This document shows positions 1 through 12,117 of a stretch of DNA of 64,000 nt, piece by piece. The stretch is from Rapana venosa (taxonomy: Eukaryota > Mollusca > Gastropoda > Neogastropoda > Muricidae). The position numbers and the translations under genes are program-made. The notes beneath the pieces are model-generated. The model was not told where the DNA came from, searched no databases, and saw only the letters and a list, made by a program, of their open reading frames with translations. Position 1 is the first letter of the stretch. Each line of letters starts with the position of its first letter. The stretch is from the NCBI GenBank assembly GCA_028751875.1, contig CM054165.1:26733525-26797524 (forward strand). Direction: 5' to 3'.

Positions 1-322
1 TTCTCTGTGTCTGTCTTCGTCTCTCTCGTCTCTTCGTCCTCTCTCTCTTCTCTCTCTTTCTCTCTTCTATCTTCTCTCTCTCCCCTCTCTCTCTCTCTCT
101 TCTCTCTCCCCTCTCTCTCTCTTCTCCTCTCTCTCTCTCTCTCTTCTCTTCTCTCTCTCTCTCTCTCTCTCTTCTCTTCCTCTCTCTTCTCTCGCCTTAC
201 TGGTGCTTACTCATTGTCTCTCATTCTATTCATTCATTCATCCTCTACCCTTCTCTCTCTCTCTCTCTCTTCTCTTCTCCTCCTCTCTCTCTATCTCTGC
301 TCTCTCTTCTCTCTCTCATCTC

Positions 323-385
<63 letters not shown>

Positions 386-490
386 CTCCTCCTCTCTCTC
401 TCTCTCCTCTCTCCTCCTCTCCTCTTGTCTCGCTCTCTCGTCCTCTCTCTCTCTCTCTGTCTCTCTCTCTGTCTCTCTCTGTCTCTCCTT
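1..490. repeat. CT-rich microsatellite
   Basis: Nearly pure ctctct with scattered cc, tt and gt. Long open frames here are artefacts. From 490 to 720 I see nothing recognisable. Confidence 0.95.
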
Positions 491-720
491 AAACCAACCT
501 TTTTCCAGAATTTCCTCCTCAACAGTTGAAACTGACAGATCTTGCTTCAATGACCTTGCCTTAGTGAAAGAATTTTGCATTTCTAAACAGATCACTTCAA
601 ATGTAAAAATGCCATTCCTGGCAGTACATGATGTATATTTTTCTCTAACGCATCTCAAGCAGACGTCCACTCGTGGTCTAGATGACTTAGACGGGAAAAT
701 CCTTAAATCAGTGCTCCTGT

Positions 721-721
721 A

Positions 722-762
<41 letters not shown>

Positions 763-859
763 TAATAATAAATGGAACTTATATAGGGCTACATCTTGCA
801 AAGACAAATGAAAGCGCATGCATTCAACCTAATCTGACACTGTCATGCAATCAATGATA

Positions 860-905
<46 letters not shown>

Positions 906-958
906 TATGGAATTTATATAGCGCTGAATCTTGTAAAGCAACAAATCAAAGCGCTCAG
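721..958 (+). repeat. two (TAA)n plus GCGC-hairpin retroelement ends
   Basis: Two copies (about 721-825 and 860-958) of (TAA)n followed by tatggaatttatatagcgct, gaatcttgtaaagcaacaaa, tcaaagcgct. The AGCGCT words at both ends can pair. The same end closes the CR1/Jockey-like LINE tails at 23460-24020, 26105-26515 and 56915-57315, so it is a LINE 3' end in reverse. Confidence 0.85.
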
Positions 959-971
959 ATGATTTTTTTTA

Positions 972-1130
972 ATGCGTGTGTATGCGTTTAAAAAAAATTG
1001 TCATCTGTTCCCACCGGCACACAATGGCCTACTCTTTCGAAAAGCGGAACAGGATTTAACGTGTGCGCAAGATGTTCTGCATGCGTTCGCACACGGGGCC
1101 TCGGTTTATAGTCTCATCCGAATCAATGGT
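972..1130 (-). mobile_element. tRNA SINE body fragment
   Basis: Reverse copy of the SINE body (ggatgagactataaaccgag ... ccattgtgtgccggtggga). It lacks the tRNA head and the tail. Confidence 0.85.
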
Positions 1131-1254
1131 CAATGGTTTAGACAAACAGATATTACAAACATGGTAGCACCATGCTCTGCAGACAAAATCTATGAAATAA
1201 AATTGCAATAGTCAAATGCTTTTCAAAAGCACACACACACTCACACAGGTCGTA

Positions 1255-2078
1255 TACTTTAGCAGGGTGATAGGACATGGGTTAGTGAAGTTGGGATAGT
1301 TCTGATATGAAGCAGGAGGGGGGAAATCTTAGGTTTGAAATAAATATGTCTTGAGGCTGGATTTAAAAGTGTCATAACTAGGTTTTTGGTGAAGAGAGAG
1401 AGGGAGCTCATTCCAGGTCGATGGACCCGAAATAGAGAAAGAGCGGCGGCCAACGGTGGATTGGTTGAATCTAGGTACTCGTAGGCACAAGGTATCTGCA
1501 GCAGAGCGGAGGGAACGTGAAGGAGTGTACAGGTTAAGACATTCACAGAGGTAGGAGGGTGCAGTTTTGTGGAGACATTTGTAACAGAGGGTACTGATCT
1601 TATAATTTACTCTCTGTGGCACAGGCAGCCAGTGGAGAGATCGCAAAAGGGGGGTAATGTGCTCAGATTTTTTCTTTCTGAGAACTAGTCGAGCTGCGGA
1701 GTTTTGTATACGTTGAAGGGAGTGGATAGATGATGCTGGCAGACCAGACAAAAGAGAATTGCAATAATCCAGACATAAAAGAATGAGATAAGTGACAAGT
1801 TTGGCTGTTGCATCGGTGGACAGGTACTTTCGAATTGCACTAATACGCCGTAATTGATAGTAGCACGACAGACAGGTCTGGGTGATGAATTTTTGCATAG
1901 AGAGTGTGTTGTCGATAACAACACCTAGATACTTCACAGCAGTGGATAGAGGGACTGATGTATTGCCGAGTTCTATTGAAGCTGTTGTGATGGAAAAGAG
2001 TTTGTGTTTGGTCCCTACGAGCATGGCTTCGGTTTTATCTGCATTTAACTGTAATTTGTTCTGTGTCCTTCAGTTTTG
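1255..2078 (-). pseudogene. CR1/Jockey-like LINE, C-terminal part of reverse transcriptase
   Basis: The minus strand reads LQLNADKTEAMLVGTKHK, VKYLGVVIDNTLSMQKFI, CLDYCNSLLSGLP, then FNQSTVGRRSFSISGPSTWN, ELPLSLH and DTFKSSLKTYLF. The (L)N-x-DKTE block follows the catalytic palm, and the GPxxWNxLP ... FKxxLKTYLF end is typical of CR1/L2/Jockey-group ORF2. The catalytic F-x-DD palm itself is missing, so the copy is dead. It abuts a SINE tail at 2090. Confidence 0.85.
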
Positions 2079-2091
2079 AAAATGACAATGA

Positions 2092-2165
2092 CAATGACAA
2101 ATTCTTTTATTTCGAGGATAACGAATAAGTACCCATGTGCTTTTTTATATCCAGTCCCCGCCCTT
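2092..2165 (-). mobile_element. SINE tail fragment
   Basis: Reverse of the common SINE tail: tttatttcgaggataacgaa ... ctttttatatccagtccccg. From 2165 to 2360 the sequence is A-rich with no recognisable feature. Confidence 0.75.
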
Positions 2166-2359
2166 AAGGATATATATGATAATAAAATAAAATAAAGCCC
2201 ATAGCAATACACTTACACAATATACAGGAAAAAATATCTATACAAAAATCCCCACAAAAATCACCGAAGAGAGAGAGAAAAAAAAGTACAACAAGTAAGA
2301 AAGAAAGCAAAACAGAAAACACAGAAACAACCGAAAAAATAGCAAGAACCAAGAGCAAA

Positions 2360-3510
2360 ACAAAAGCGGCAACAACAAGGGGACGTTTGACATCAGAAGA
2401 AGACTGGTTATCAAAATGAAAGTTAAAGTCACCGAGAATGATGAGCTTTCTGGGAGAGAGGCTGTAGTGATCCAGGAGTGACTGAAACTCTTGATGGAAA
2501 ATGGAAGATGTCAGATTATTCTTACGGCTTGGAGGTGGACAGTAAAGACAGCAGAAAGTAATAGAGTGGCCAGGTGTGTTGAAGTTGAGTTCACAGACTT
2601 CGAAAGATTCAGGTGAGAAAGGAAGGGAGTGACAGAAAGACAGAGCAGGTTCGAGTGTATCTTTATAAACGATGGCAATGCCACCTCCACGGGAGGGTTG
2701 GGGAAGAGAAAGAGTTTTATAACCAGGTGGTGTCAGTTGTTTTATTTTCGGTTCATGGCCATGTGGTTTTAACTAGGTTTCTGTAAGAAATGTTAGATCA
2801 ATGTTCTTTTCAGAGATGAAATCAGAAATGAGATCAGCTTTACCTTCTGGGCAGACAGATTGCACGTTGAACAAGCACATGTGAAGGATGTTAGAAGGAG
2901 GCAGATGGGTTGATGCTAACTGTGGTGAATTAGGATAACTGTCAGTGGAAGAGGATGAAGGCGATGGTAAAGATGTGGAGAGTGGAAGAGCAGACAAAAG
3001 TTTGGATTGAGAGTCAGGTGTAGAAGCTGGTGAAAGAACTGGGCAAATTTGGGGGTTTACAGTTTCATACACACCATGATACACATTATCAGAACACGTT
3101 TTATCAAAGTCATAAACACAGGAAGAAGCAGGTGTATCAGAGGGAAGCAAAGCAGTGTTTGTCCTAGGTTACGGTGGTAGCGGTAATGACGTCAGAAATG
3201 AGGATGGAGACGGATGTAGGGGGCCACAGGCGATGACGTCTGCCGGCACCGGTTCCTCGTCTAGTTTTACGCGGTTGATTCCTAAGGTTGAAATGTGTTG
3301 CTTTAGTCTATATTGTATGTTGTAAAACCCAAGTGAGAGCAAAGCTCTCATGTCTTCGGCAGTAAGTGTCATATTGGTGGAAGGAGGAACACTGGGTAGT
3401 TGTGGTGGGGGAGATCTGAGTTCCTGTTTCACGTGCAATTTTTCAGACGGCAGCAGGGTTACAGTAAAATGGGTCACAAGGACCAGCAATGCCAGTTGAA
3501 CACAAATCAT
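2360..3510 (-). pseudogene. LINE ORF2 N-terminal region and APE endonuclease, frameshifted
   Basis: The minus strand has an open N-terminal region (3169-3510, LLSLGFYNIQYRLKQHIS), a Ser/Pro-rich linker, and then the endonuclease start LFNVQSVCPEGKADLISDFI ... DLTFLTET (N and E of the APE fold). After a frame change near 2760 it continues RGGGIAIVYKDTLEPA, YCPPPSRKN, and LIILGDFNFHFD (the G-D-x-N motif). The RT core is absent. It may be the 5' part of the same LINE family as 1255-2078. Confidence 0.75.
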
Positions 3511-3744
3511 GAAGTCAGTTGAATCTTCAAAAATTTATCAGAAAATGAAAATAATAAATTAAAGTAGTTCGAAATGTAAATGATATTAAGGAAAACCAAT
3601 CTGACCAGTCAATGCACGGTGGAATCACAAACACGTAGATATAAAATTTGTTTTGCTGAAAGGAGAAAAAAGCACAAAAACAACACTCAAACACAGAGAG
3701 ACACACCCTGCTGCCATCCAGCGCAAAGGCCAATCACTTAACCT

Positions 3745-5545
3745 TAACTTATTTGTATAACCTTTTTATCGATAAATACTACTTCCCCAGCATTTTCAAA
3801 CAAGCCAAAATAATTCCTTTGTACAAATCTGGTAATAAAACTGATCCTTCAAATTACAGACCTATTTCAATATTATCTGTATTTTCTAAGCCTTTGGAAA
3901 AGCATATATATCAGTGGCTTATGGCTCACATTTCAAAATATAACTTACTTCATCCAAATCAGTCTGGCTTTAGAAAAAATAATTCTTGTCATTAAGCTCT
4001 GATTAGTCTTGTTGATGAATGGTTAAAAAAAATCAATGATAAAAAATTTACTGGTGTGCTATTTATTGATTTTGCCAAAGCATTTGATGTCATAGATCAT
4101 AACCTTTTAGTCCGTAAATTGGTACTGTATAAATTTTCTGACGATGCTTTGTCACTCATAAAATCATTTCTTAATAATCGAACCCACACTGTTTGGCTAG
4201 ATAACGAGCATTCTGAATTTATGTCACAAAAATATGGTGTTCCACAAGGATCATTATTAGGGCCTCTTCTTTTTTCCACTATATTTCAATGACCTTCCTT
4301 TATTCATTACAAAAGGCGTAACTGACCTTTTTGATGATGATACTACTAACTACTCTTCTCATTCTGACTTGAAACAACTATCAAACTCTATGCAAGAAAA
4401 TGCTGATCAATTGCTGGAATGGACCAGACTTAATCATATGGCCCTAAATGACCAAAAAACTAAATTCATGATAAGTACGTCTCGACAAAAACGACAAAAT
4501 GGAACCTTTGTTCTGCCACAAGTTTATCTCGGTAATACTACTATTAAAGAAGTAGATACTCACAGACTCTTAGGAGTTACTATTAATAATGATCTTTCCT
4601 GGTCACCCCATATTGACTTCTTATACAAAAGAATCTATCAAAAGATATTTCAACTCTCTAAAATCAAACACTTTCTATACCTAGATTCTCGTGAACAATT
4701 TTACTATGCTTATGTCCAATCATTTATTGATTACACCTCAACATTATAATTATGATGAGTGGAGTGCTAATAGCTTAAAACCTCTTTCAAGAATCCATAA
4801 AGGAGCTCTTAAAGTGGTACTCCTTAAGTCTTCTACTTCAAATTGGACGTTCTCCCCCTAACTTATCATCTGAATATAATACAGCATTCATAATATATTG
4901 CATAATGACCGGTCTGGCTCCTTCTACACTGACTAATAAGTTTCCAATTAACCAGTCAAGATACACAAATAACATCATCATCATTACCCATTACACCCAG
5001 TGGTGTGTAGGGCAGCAACAAAGCGCTTCCACTCCTGCCTATCCTGGGCCAACCTAGTCATTTATCCCCAAGAGTGCTGTATGGCCTTCATCTCACTGTC
5101 TACAGTCCTCCTCCACGTTGCTTTTGGTCTTCCTTTCTTTCTCCTTCCTTCTGGGGTCCAGTGCAATGCTGTTCTTGTGATTGACTGTGGGTCTCTTCGG
5201 AGGATGTGCCCAATCCACTTCCACCTTCGTCTGGTGATGATAGCTCCCATGTCTTCCTGCCTGCATCTCCGTAGTAAGTCTTCATTGGAGATCTTCTCTG
5301 GCCAAAAGATCCGGAGAATTCTTCGGAGGCATATGGTGTGAAAGGATCGAAGTTTGGTAAGATCCGCTTCCGTCATCCTCCAGCATAGTAATACCGAAAC
5401 CAAGACTAGATCTTTACAAGACAAGCCTTCGTTACTCTGGAGGAACTGTTTGGAACTCATTACCAAAAAAAAATCTTTAAAATAAAAATAGCATTACATC
5501 TTTTAAGCATATATATAAATCTTACTTGTTCCAGAAGATTAGTCA
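3745..5545 (+). pseudogene. second LINE, reverse transcriptase domain, broken
   Basis: Plus strand: AKIIPLYKSGNKTDPSNYRP then ISILSVFSKPLEKH (RT motif 1-2), an in-frame stop at about 3993, LFIDFAKAFDVIDHNLLVRK (first catalytic Asp), YGVPQGSLLGPLLF (motif B), a frameshift, LFDDDTT where F-A-D-D is expected, LNHMALNDQKTKFM, and after an insertion RYSGGTVWNSLP near the C terminus. Stops, frameshifts and the insertion at 4976-5391 make it non-functional. CR1/Jockey-like. Confidence 0.88.
4976..5391 (-). mobile_element. LINE C-terminal fragment inserted in the second LINE
   Basis: The minus strand reads CLRRILRIFWPEKISNEDLL, then RRRWKWIGHILRRDPQSITR and EGRRKKGRPKATWRRT, a C-terminal block widespread in invertebrate endonuclease-RT elements, and ends at an (ATG)n-type 3' end. 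The host LINE resumes at 5392 (IPKPRLDLYKTSLRYSGG). No clear target-site duplication was found. Confidence 0.8.
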
Positions 5546-5699
5546 TATATGCCCCATAACTATTATCAGTATTACACTTGTTAAACTGAGGCAACTGTTA
5601 GCACCACATTAGAAAAAATATCACTTGGAGGAGACTACATGAAAGTAAAATAGGCATAATGCATACCTAATCTTTCATACTGTGTGCATTTAGTAATTT

Positions 5700-5813
5700 T
5701 TCATGTCAGTTGATTTTTTGTTCGTGTGGGTGGGTTGTTTTGGTTGTGTGGGGTTTTTTTGTGGGTTTTTTTTTTGTGGGGGTGTTGTTTTTGTAGTTGT
5801 TTATTTTGGTTGG

Positions 5814-5848
<35 letters not shown>

Positions 5849-5960
5849 GGGTGTGTTTTTGGGTGGGTGGTGATTTTTTTTTTTTTTGGGGGGGGAGGGG
5901 GTTTTTTGGTTTTTGGTTGTTCTTTTGTTTGTTTGTTTGTTTTTGCCAGAGGGCTGGGTA
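5700..5960 (+). repeat. G/T low-complexity tract with ~30 G run
   Basis: ggttttttgtgggttt-type sequence around a run of about 30 G (5817-5846). Open frames across it are not coding. 5960-6040 is a variant SINE tail (cttattctattaccctcttt), related to the reverse copy at 55065-55130; 6030-6110 is CT-rich. Confidence 0.85.
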
Positions 5961-6394
5961 TAAAAAAAAAAAGCAACTGCTGCTTATTCTATTACCCTCT
6001 TTGAATAAAAAGTTTTCAAACTTTTTCAAAGTTCTCTCTCTCTCTCTTTCTCTCTCTGTCTGTCTGTCTCTCTCTGTGTCTGTCTTTCTCTCTCTTTCTC
6101 TCTCTCTCCATTGTGCAGGAAAACGAGTGAGTCATAAAGTACGGAAACAATCGAAAGGGGGAACAGAAGGGGATTCCCCTCTCTTTAAAATTTTTTTTTT
6201 TTTTTAAACACTCCGAGTATTGTTTCGCGCGCTGACAAAAATAGAAATCGGAAATTCCCCATGTAACTACCGGTTTCGAAAGAAAGCTTGTTGCGACATC
6301 AATAATAATAATAATTATTATTATTATTACTGTCCCAGATTTTGTTTGTATCTTGTCTTGACGTCATCGCTCACTTGACTCGTTAAGGATTCGT

Positions 6395-6735
6395 TAGGGT
6401 CGTTGCGCTGAGAGCCTAGTGGATAGAGTGATGCGCTCGTGATCTGCTGACCCCGGTTCGAATCTCGTTCAAGAGTTTTCCTCTGGAGTTAACATCAGTG
6501 CAGACTCCACTCTCCCCCAAAAGTCCTTCGGATGAGACTATAAACCGAGGTCTCGTGTGCGCGAACACACGCAGAACATCTTGCGCACTCGTTAAAACCC
6601 GTTCCGCTTTTCGGAAAAGAAGGCCATTGTGTGCTAGTGGGAACGGATGACAAAATTTACAACACCGCATACACACGGGGACAAGATGTAAAAGAAGCAC
6701 ACAAGTGCTTATTCCATTATCTTCGAATAAAAGAT
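6395..6735 (+). mobile_element. tRNA-derived SINE, variant head
   Basis: Full-length SINE. The head has an A-box-like gagcctagtggatagag and B-box ggttcgaatctcg; then the body (ccttcggatgagactataaa) and tail (gcttattccattatcttcga, ataaaag). The head differs from the commoner version at 8309. Confidence 0.88.
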
Positions 6736-6769
6736 TAAACTAAAGTAAATAAATCTGACCTTCATGGAC

Positions 6770-7160
6770 ACAGGAAAGCGATCCCAGTCACTGTCTGCCC
6801 CTGGTCTTGTTCTGGCATGAATGACTGATGATTGCCAAACTTTGTCAATCAGTATACAATCAATTTGATGGCGGCTTTCATCGATCGGTGAGATCCACGT
6901 GTATCTCCTTTTCTTGGGGGTGCTGTAAGAAAGTGTTTGTACAGATTAAATTGTTTGCTCGGCAGAAGGTAGCAAGGGTATCTCCTCTGTCATTTCTTGC
7001 TCCTGGCTTAAAGATCAATGCCGGCCACACTCCATGTCTTTTCCTTCACCTACTTTTACATTTTAAGTCTTCCATGATTATGCAGACTTCTTTGTCTTTG
7101 GCTGTCTGTATGTCCGTTATGAAAATAATTCTATGTCTTTTTGTGAGCTGTTCGATGTTG
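6770..7160 (-). pseudogene. LINE endonuclease fragment
   Basis: The minus strand reads KKRRYTWISPIDESRHQIDC then ILIDKVWQSSVIHARTRPGA and DSDWDR, matching the ...YTWxSPDG...QIDYIL...R.GAD.GSDH end of an APE endonuclease with His/Tyr replaced. Upstream frames are broken. Confidence 0.7.
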
Positions 7161-7384
7161 GTAGCATATATGCCTAAAAAATGTTGATAGGGACTGGTTT
7201 TGCATCAAGTTTGGTCATGAATAGCATTCTGAAGCTGATGTTGTAGCTTCTTAATAAAACAAGCTGCAAGTTGGGCAAGCCAGCGCATGTGTATACTTTA
7301 GTGTCTGTGTGTGTACATGCATGTGTAACTATGGAGAGTGGTTTGTGCTTGTTAATGTGCATGTGCATGCGAGCATGTTCTTGT

Positions 7385-7895
7385 CTTCATTTAACGTCCA
7401 TTCACTCTCAGTGATATTAGACGAGGAAAGCCGTAGTCTCGTGGGGGCACCACTGAAGATTTTGCAACCAGTTTCCTCCACTCCCCGCGGTCCTGCTTTC
7501 CGTAGCAAATCGTTCCACTCAAGGTTACCAGTCCACTCTCTGATGTCTTCCCATCGTTTTCTCTGTCTGCCTCTTCGTCTCCCTCCTTGTACTGTTCCCT
7601 GTAGGACAGTCTTGGCCAGTCCAATGTTCGTGTGACGTGCCCGTACCACTTTAGTTTGCGTTTTTTCACTAAGTCAGCTCTTCATATGGTCCGAAGGCGT
7701 TTTTTATTCTGGTTTTGATTCTGGTTTTCACTTCTTCATTAGTGATGTGATCTCTGTATGAGATGCCAAGAAGTTTGCGAAAGCACTTCATCTCCAATGC
7801 CTGTGTCCTTCTTTCAATGTCTGCTGTTATGGTCCATGCTATAAGTTGAAGTAAGGGGATGAAGGGTGTAAAGCGAGAAGACTGAAGCAACATTA
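7385..7895 (-). pseudogene. LINE C-terminal fragment (KRKLKWYGHVTR type)
   Basis: Minus strand CFRKLLGISYRDHITNEEVK, then KKRKLKWYGHVTRTLDWPRL and, frameshifted, TVQGGRRRGRQRKRWEDIRE. The same family as 17050-17755; widespread in mollusc and cnidarian genomes. Confidence 0.8.
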
Positions 7896-8029
7896 TGTGC
7901 GATTAGTGTTTTCGTGCATTAAAAAAACAGGGGAGTATACGTGTGTGTTCATGTAATTTTGTACGAGTGTGTGGGCATTGGTTTGCGAGCATGCATTCAC
8001 GTGTGTAAACATAAGAATGCATGAGTGAG

Positions 8030-8082
8030 TGAGTGAGCGAGTGAGTGAGTGTGTTTGTGAGAGAGTGTGTGTGTGTGTGTGT

Positions 8083-8126
<44 letters not shown>

Positions 8127-8170
8127 GAGAGAGAGAGAGAGAGAGAGTGTGTGTGTGTTTGTATGTGTGT
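8030..8170 (+). repeat. GT and GA microsatellites
   Basis: (GAGT)n, (GT)n then (GA)n then (GT)n. From 8670 to 9200 I see no recognisable feature. Confidence 0.9.
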
Positions 8171-8308
8171 TTGCACTGCATGCATGCACAAATATATGGG
8201 TGTATATTTACATTTCAAATTTCCAAAAGGTGGGAACACCTCTAAAAGAATAGCATCACTTATAGTGGAAACCAGCAGTCCATTGCCCCCCTTCTTGACC
8301 AATCCATG

Positions 8309-8668
8309 GGGACGGGATAGCCTAGTGGTTAGAACATTGCGCTCGCAATCTGACGACCCAGGTTCGATTCCTGTTAAAGGGGAAAATTTTCCCCTGGAGT
8401 TAACATCAGTGCAGACTCCACTCTCCCCAAAAGTCCTTCGGATGAGACTATAAACCGAGGCCCTGTGTGCGAATGCATGCAGAACATCTTGCGCACATGT
8501 TAAATTTTGTTTCGCTTTTCGTAAGAGTAGGCCATTGTGTGCTGGTGGGAACAGATGACAGAATTTTCAAAACCGCATACACACGGGGACTGGATATAAA
8601 AAAGCACAAGCACATAAGTGCTTATTCCATTATCCACGATATAAAAGAATAAATAAATAAATAAATCC
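8309..8668 (+). mobile_element. tRNA-derived SINE, full length
   Basis: Head gggacgggatagcctagtgg, ttagaacattgcgctcgcaa, B box ggttcgattcc; body with ggatgagactataaaccgag and gccattgtgtgctggtggga; tail gcttattccattatccacga, ataaaagaat and (AAAT)n. Confidence 0.92.
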
Positions 8669-9199
8669 AAATCAACGTTTTGATCAATATTCCCAAATGT
8701 CTTTATTGTACACAACACTAACAACAATGAAGTAATCATAGGATGAAATGTTAAAACAAAGACTAATATTTACACTCAAGTTGACTCGACATGTCATATA
8801 TATATACACAGCTCCACTTTACATGCCACACACTTATGCAAGTTAAAGAAACTTGGCAATTGCATCAATATCCGACAGAACCTTTGTACACACAGAGAGA
8901 GATGATGGATTTTGATTTGATCATCCAAGTTTATCCTGAATCCAAATTCAATCTATTATACAATATAAAATTATATACACATATCCAAAGAATTTCATAT
9001 TCGCTTCTTCCTAATCTTTCTCACACGCATGCACTTACACCATCACCTTCAAAACGATGAAAATACATACGCACACACACACATTATTAGTTGGCACGAT
9101 GATAAAAGAAATGAAAATAATCATAGCTGCCAAAAAAGTCACACTTTCAAAAGAATCCAAGCGCAAGACTCGACCTGTAATCTAAGTTTAGCACCACAT

Positions 9200-10200
9200 T
9201 TGCTCTGTGTGTGTGCGTGTGAGTGTGTGGTGTGTGTGTGTGTGTGTGTGAGCATGTGTGTGTGTGATGTGTGTATGTATGTGTGTGTGTGGTGTGTGTG
9301 TGTACATGCCTGTTTGTAAACCAGATAATGAATACGGCTTGAAACTTTTTCAAACTGTGCATTTCATAAAACATCGCCTGCTTGGAAAACTGTTTTCAGT
9401 TAACTTTTTCTAGGTAACTTTATCATCTTAATGAAAACTTATTCAAGTAACGAAAATTCACAACTAACGTACGCAACAATTCCACTTTATTTTTGGATTA
9501 TCGTGTTAGTTACTAACAGAGCATGACTTTATTTACTAGAGCTGTTCGACTTTTTGTTTGGATATTATTATTTTTTTTTTTCTGTTTTTGCTTCAGTGTC
9601 CTACTGTTCTCAAGCCGATCATTTCAATCTCCCTGCCACAGCCACACTCATATACATCATGTTATTCCTCAGGGACAGAAGTCTACTGGGACCCTATCAA
9701 TGTCAGGCTACCGTAGGGCCACCAGCCAGAGGGGCCCTGCCCTGCTGCTGGGTCACTTTGGTGGAGCCTGTTCTGAGCTAACATACACAGAACAACGCCT
9801 ACTACTGACAACAGTAATAGATTACAACTATTAAAACTCTTACTCGTATAAAAGTTATTTTGTCCTTTTGAAAATGGTTGAATATGATTTTAATTTGCCA
9901 GTGTCAATTTTATGTTGCTTTGTTAAAAGTAAGTGTGGGAGTGTTTGCACATGTTTAAGTTTGCATGTATGAGAAAGTGTATTAGCCAAGTTTAATACAA
10001 AAGTAACCTGTGACTGTATGTGCATACATTACAATAAGTGTGTGTGTGTGTGTTCTTCCCTTTAATGTCTCTCCCCTTTTAAGTGATGTTAGACGATCTG
10101 TGTGTGTGTGTGCGTGCGTGCATGCGTGTACATGCATGCGCATGCACGTGCGTGTTCTGTGTGTGCATGTATGCGAGTATGTGTTTATCAAATCTTCATT
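9200..10200 (+). other. GT microsatellites and unassigned sequence
   Basis: GT-rich tracts at 9208-9305 and 10035-10180. The segment 9523-9834 holds an open frame (LSMSGYRRATSQRGPALLLG) of unknown origin, G/C-richer than its surroundings; no splice context or family recognised. 10200-10980 shows nothing. Confidence 0.6.
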
Positions 10201-10984
10201 ACTTGCAGCCCACCTTAGCATGAAAGCCACATTATTAAGAACATGCATCGTCTCACATCCATGAAAATAACTGAAATAATAATGTAATGATGACGTTTAA
10301 AAAAAAAACCCAACCATACCAGCCACTCCCAACATCAACTCTCATCAAATCTTAAATATATTTTTTTTAAAAAGATAAAGACACCCAACCTCCACACACA
10401 CAAAAAACAACAACAAAAAGATGTGCAAATGAACTCAATTCAAAGACACGTAAAACCGCACCAAATATCTTAAAAAGGCAACAAGAAAACAGCTATAACT
10501 ATATTCCCTGTGGGGATGCTTGGGGGCACTTTCAGTTTAAAACAGTATCTCCACTTTCTGAAAATTTTGCATGAGAAAATTCCCCTTCTCTATCACTTTC
10601 TTGACATTTTTTCCCTTTTCTCCCCCCCCTCTCTCTCTCGCTTACTTTCGGCCTTTCCAACCCATTCTTCAGCCTTTTTCAAGCAAGTCTGACATTTCTT
10701 TTTTCAATACTGTAGAACATTTTGCCAGCCTGTACGGTTTATATAAAAATAATACAAAGTAGTAAATTTATTATATTATAATAGTGAATTTGCAAACACA
10801 GGGATGGGCACATGATGTCCATTCCACAACGTGACTGAATCATGTGGAATTTTAACATTTTTTTTTATGGTGTTTACTTTGAAAAGTTTCATTTAAGTTT
10901 GTAATCCATTTTTGTTGTTGTTGTATCTGTGGAATGATGAGTTAAGTAGAATAGCTGGCGACCTCAACACAGCCTACTCTTATT

Positions 10985-11130
10985 TGTCTGAAATAAATTT
11001 TCTCCCCATTCCATGGCTACAGCTTTCAAGTTCACCAATGGAATTTTGCATACGCTACTGATTTAAAAATTTTTTTACTCTTCAATTAAGGCAGCCAGGC
11101 AGCCGCACTCCAATAAAATAGTTGCAGTAA
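10985..11130 (+). repeat. dispersed ~110-bp repeat, diverged
   Basis: aagttcaccaatggaatttt, gcatacgctactg, aattaaggcagcc: a diverged copy of the family also at 15955-16110, 16140-16260, 28555-28660, 45690-45800 and 46755-46860. Confidence 0.55.
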
Positions 11131-11419
11131 TACGCTGTTTCATGTATTTTATTTTCTCTGGTTGACCGCGTTTTGATATTTGATAGGATTAGGATCTGCC
11201 GAGTTCAACTTTGACAGTGAACGTCTTCAGTTTCGGACCAAATATGCTGGCAGCGCTGCTATGGCCTACAGTAGGGCTGTTTCATTTATGTTGTTTACAC
11301 TATAGCCCTGCTATGATGAAAGCGTTATCGAATTTACGCTATAGCCCTACTGACAGGAAAGCTTTATCAGGGCTATCACCTCACAATGGGGCCATTTCAT
11401 TTCATGCTGTTTATACTAT

Positions 11420-11706
11420 AAAAAGGCAAAGGTGTCCAATAACCTATGTGGTCGTAGGGGAGGGAGGCACCAGAGACCTCAGCTTCTCAATATTAAGGGT
11501 GGCGCCCATCTCCTCTCCCTCGCTGCTTTACCTTCCCTGACCCTAAAGAGGGCAGGTACCCATTTACAGCTAGGAGAACTGGTGAACTGTACTGAAGCCA
11601 AGATGGCGCTAACGGTCACCCATCCAAGTGGTAACCACGCTCGATGCTGCTTAACCTTAGCTGGGGGAAAGCGAGTGCTCTGACCACTGAGCTATCCCGT
11701 CCCCTG
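11420..11706 (-). mobile_element. hybrid tRNA/5S rRNA SINE
   Basis: Reverse copy. Minus-strand order: tRNA-like head (ATAGCTCAGTGGTCAGAGCA), then AGCTAAGGTTAAGCAGCATC and GGTTACCACTTGGATGGGTG ACCG, which match the internal promoter (A box to C box) of 5S rRNA, then a unique body ending ACCTTTGCC. About 285 bp. Confidence 0.88.
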
Positions 11707-11729
11707 TTTATACTATAGCCCTACTATAA

Positions 11730-12020
11730 TGGGGATGGGATAGCTCAGTGGTCGGAGCACTCGCTTTCCCCCAGCTAAGGTTAAGCAGCGTCAAGCGTGG
11801 TTACCAGTTCAATGGGTGACCGTTTGCGCGCCTTGGCTTCAGTACAGTTCCCCCAGCTGTAAATGGGTATCTGCCCTCTTTAGGGTCAGGGAAGGTAAAG
11901 CAGCGAGGGAGAGGAGATGGGCGCCGCCCTCAATATGCTGGCCCTAGAGAAGTGAGGTCTCTGACGCCTCGCTCCCCTACGACCTTATAGGATATGGGAC
12001 TCCTTTACCTTTTTTTTTTA
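11730..12020 (+). mobile_element. hybrid tRNA/5S rRNA SINE, head-to-head with previous
   Basis: Same family in direct orientation: head gggatagctcagtggtcgga, 5S-like ttaagcagcgtcaagcgtgg, ttaccagttcaatgggtgac, body aaatgggtatctgccctctt, end ggatatgggactcctttacc. Only about 25 bp separates it from its inverted neighbour. Confidence 0.9.
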
Positions 12021-12117
12021 CCTACTATAATGAAAGCATTATCACGCGAGGATAACAAAACATGAGATAAATGAAATGAAGTGATATACAGACTACATTG
12101 TGCACCTACGAGAAGAA

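Noticed and set aside
7..670. Open frames of Ser/Leu or Arg/Glu repeats
   Set aside because: They are translations of a CT microsatellite.
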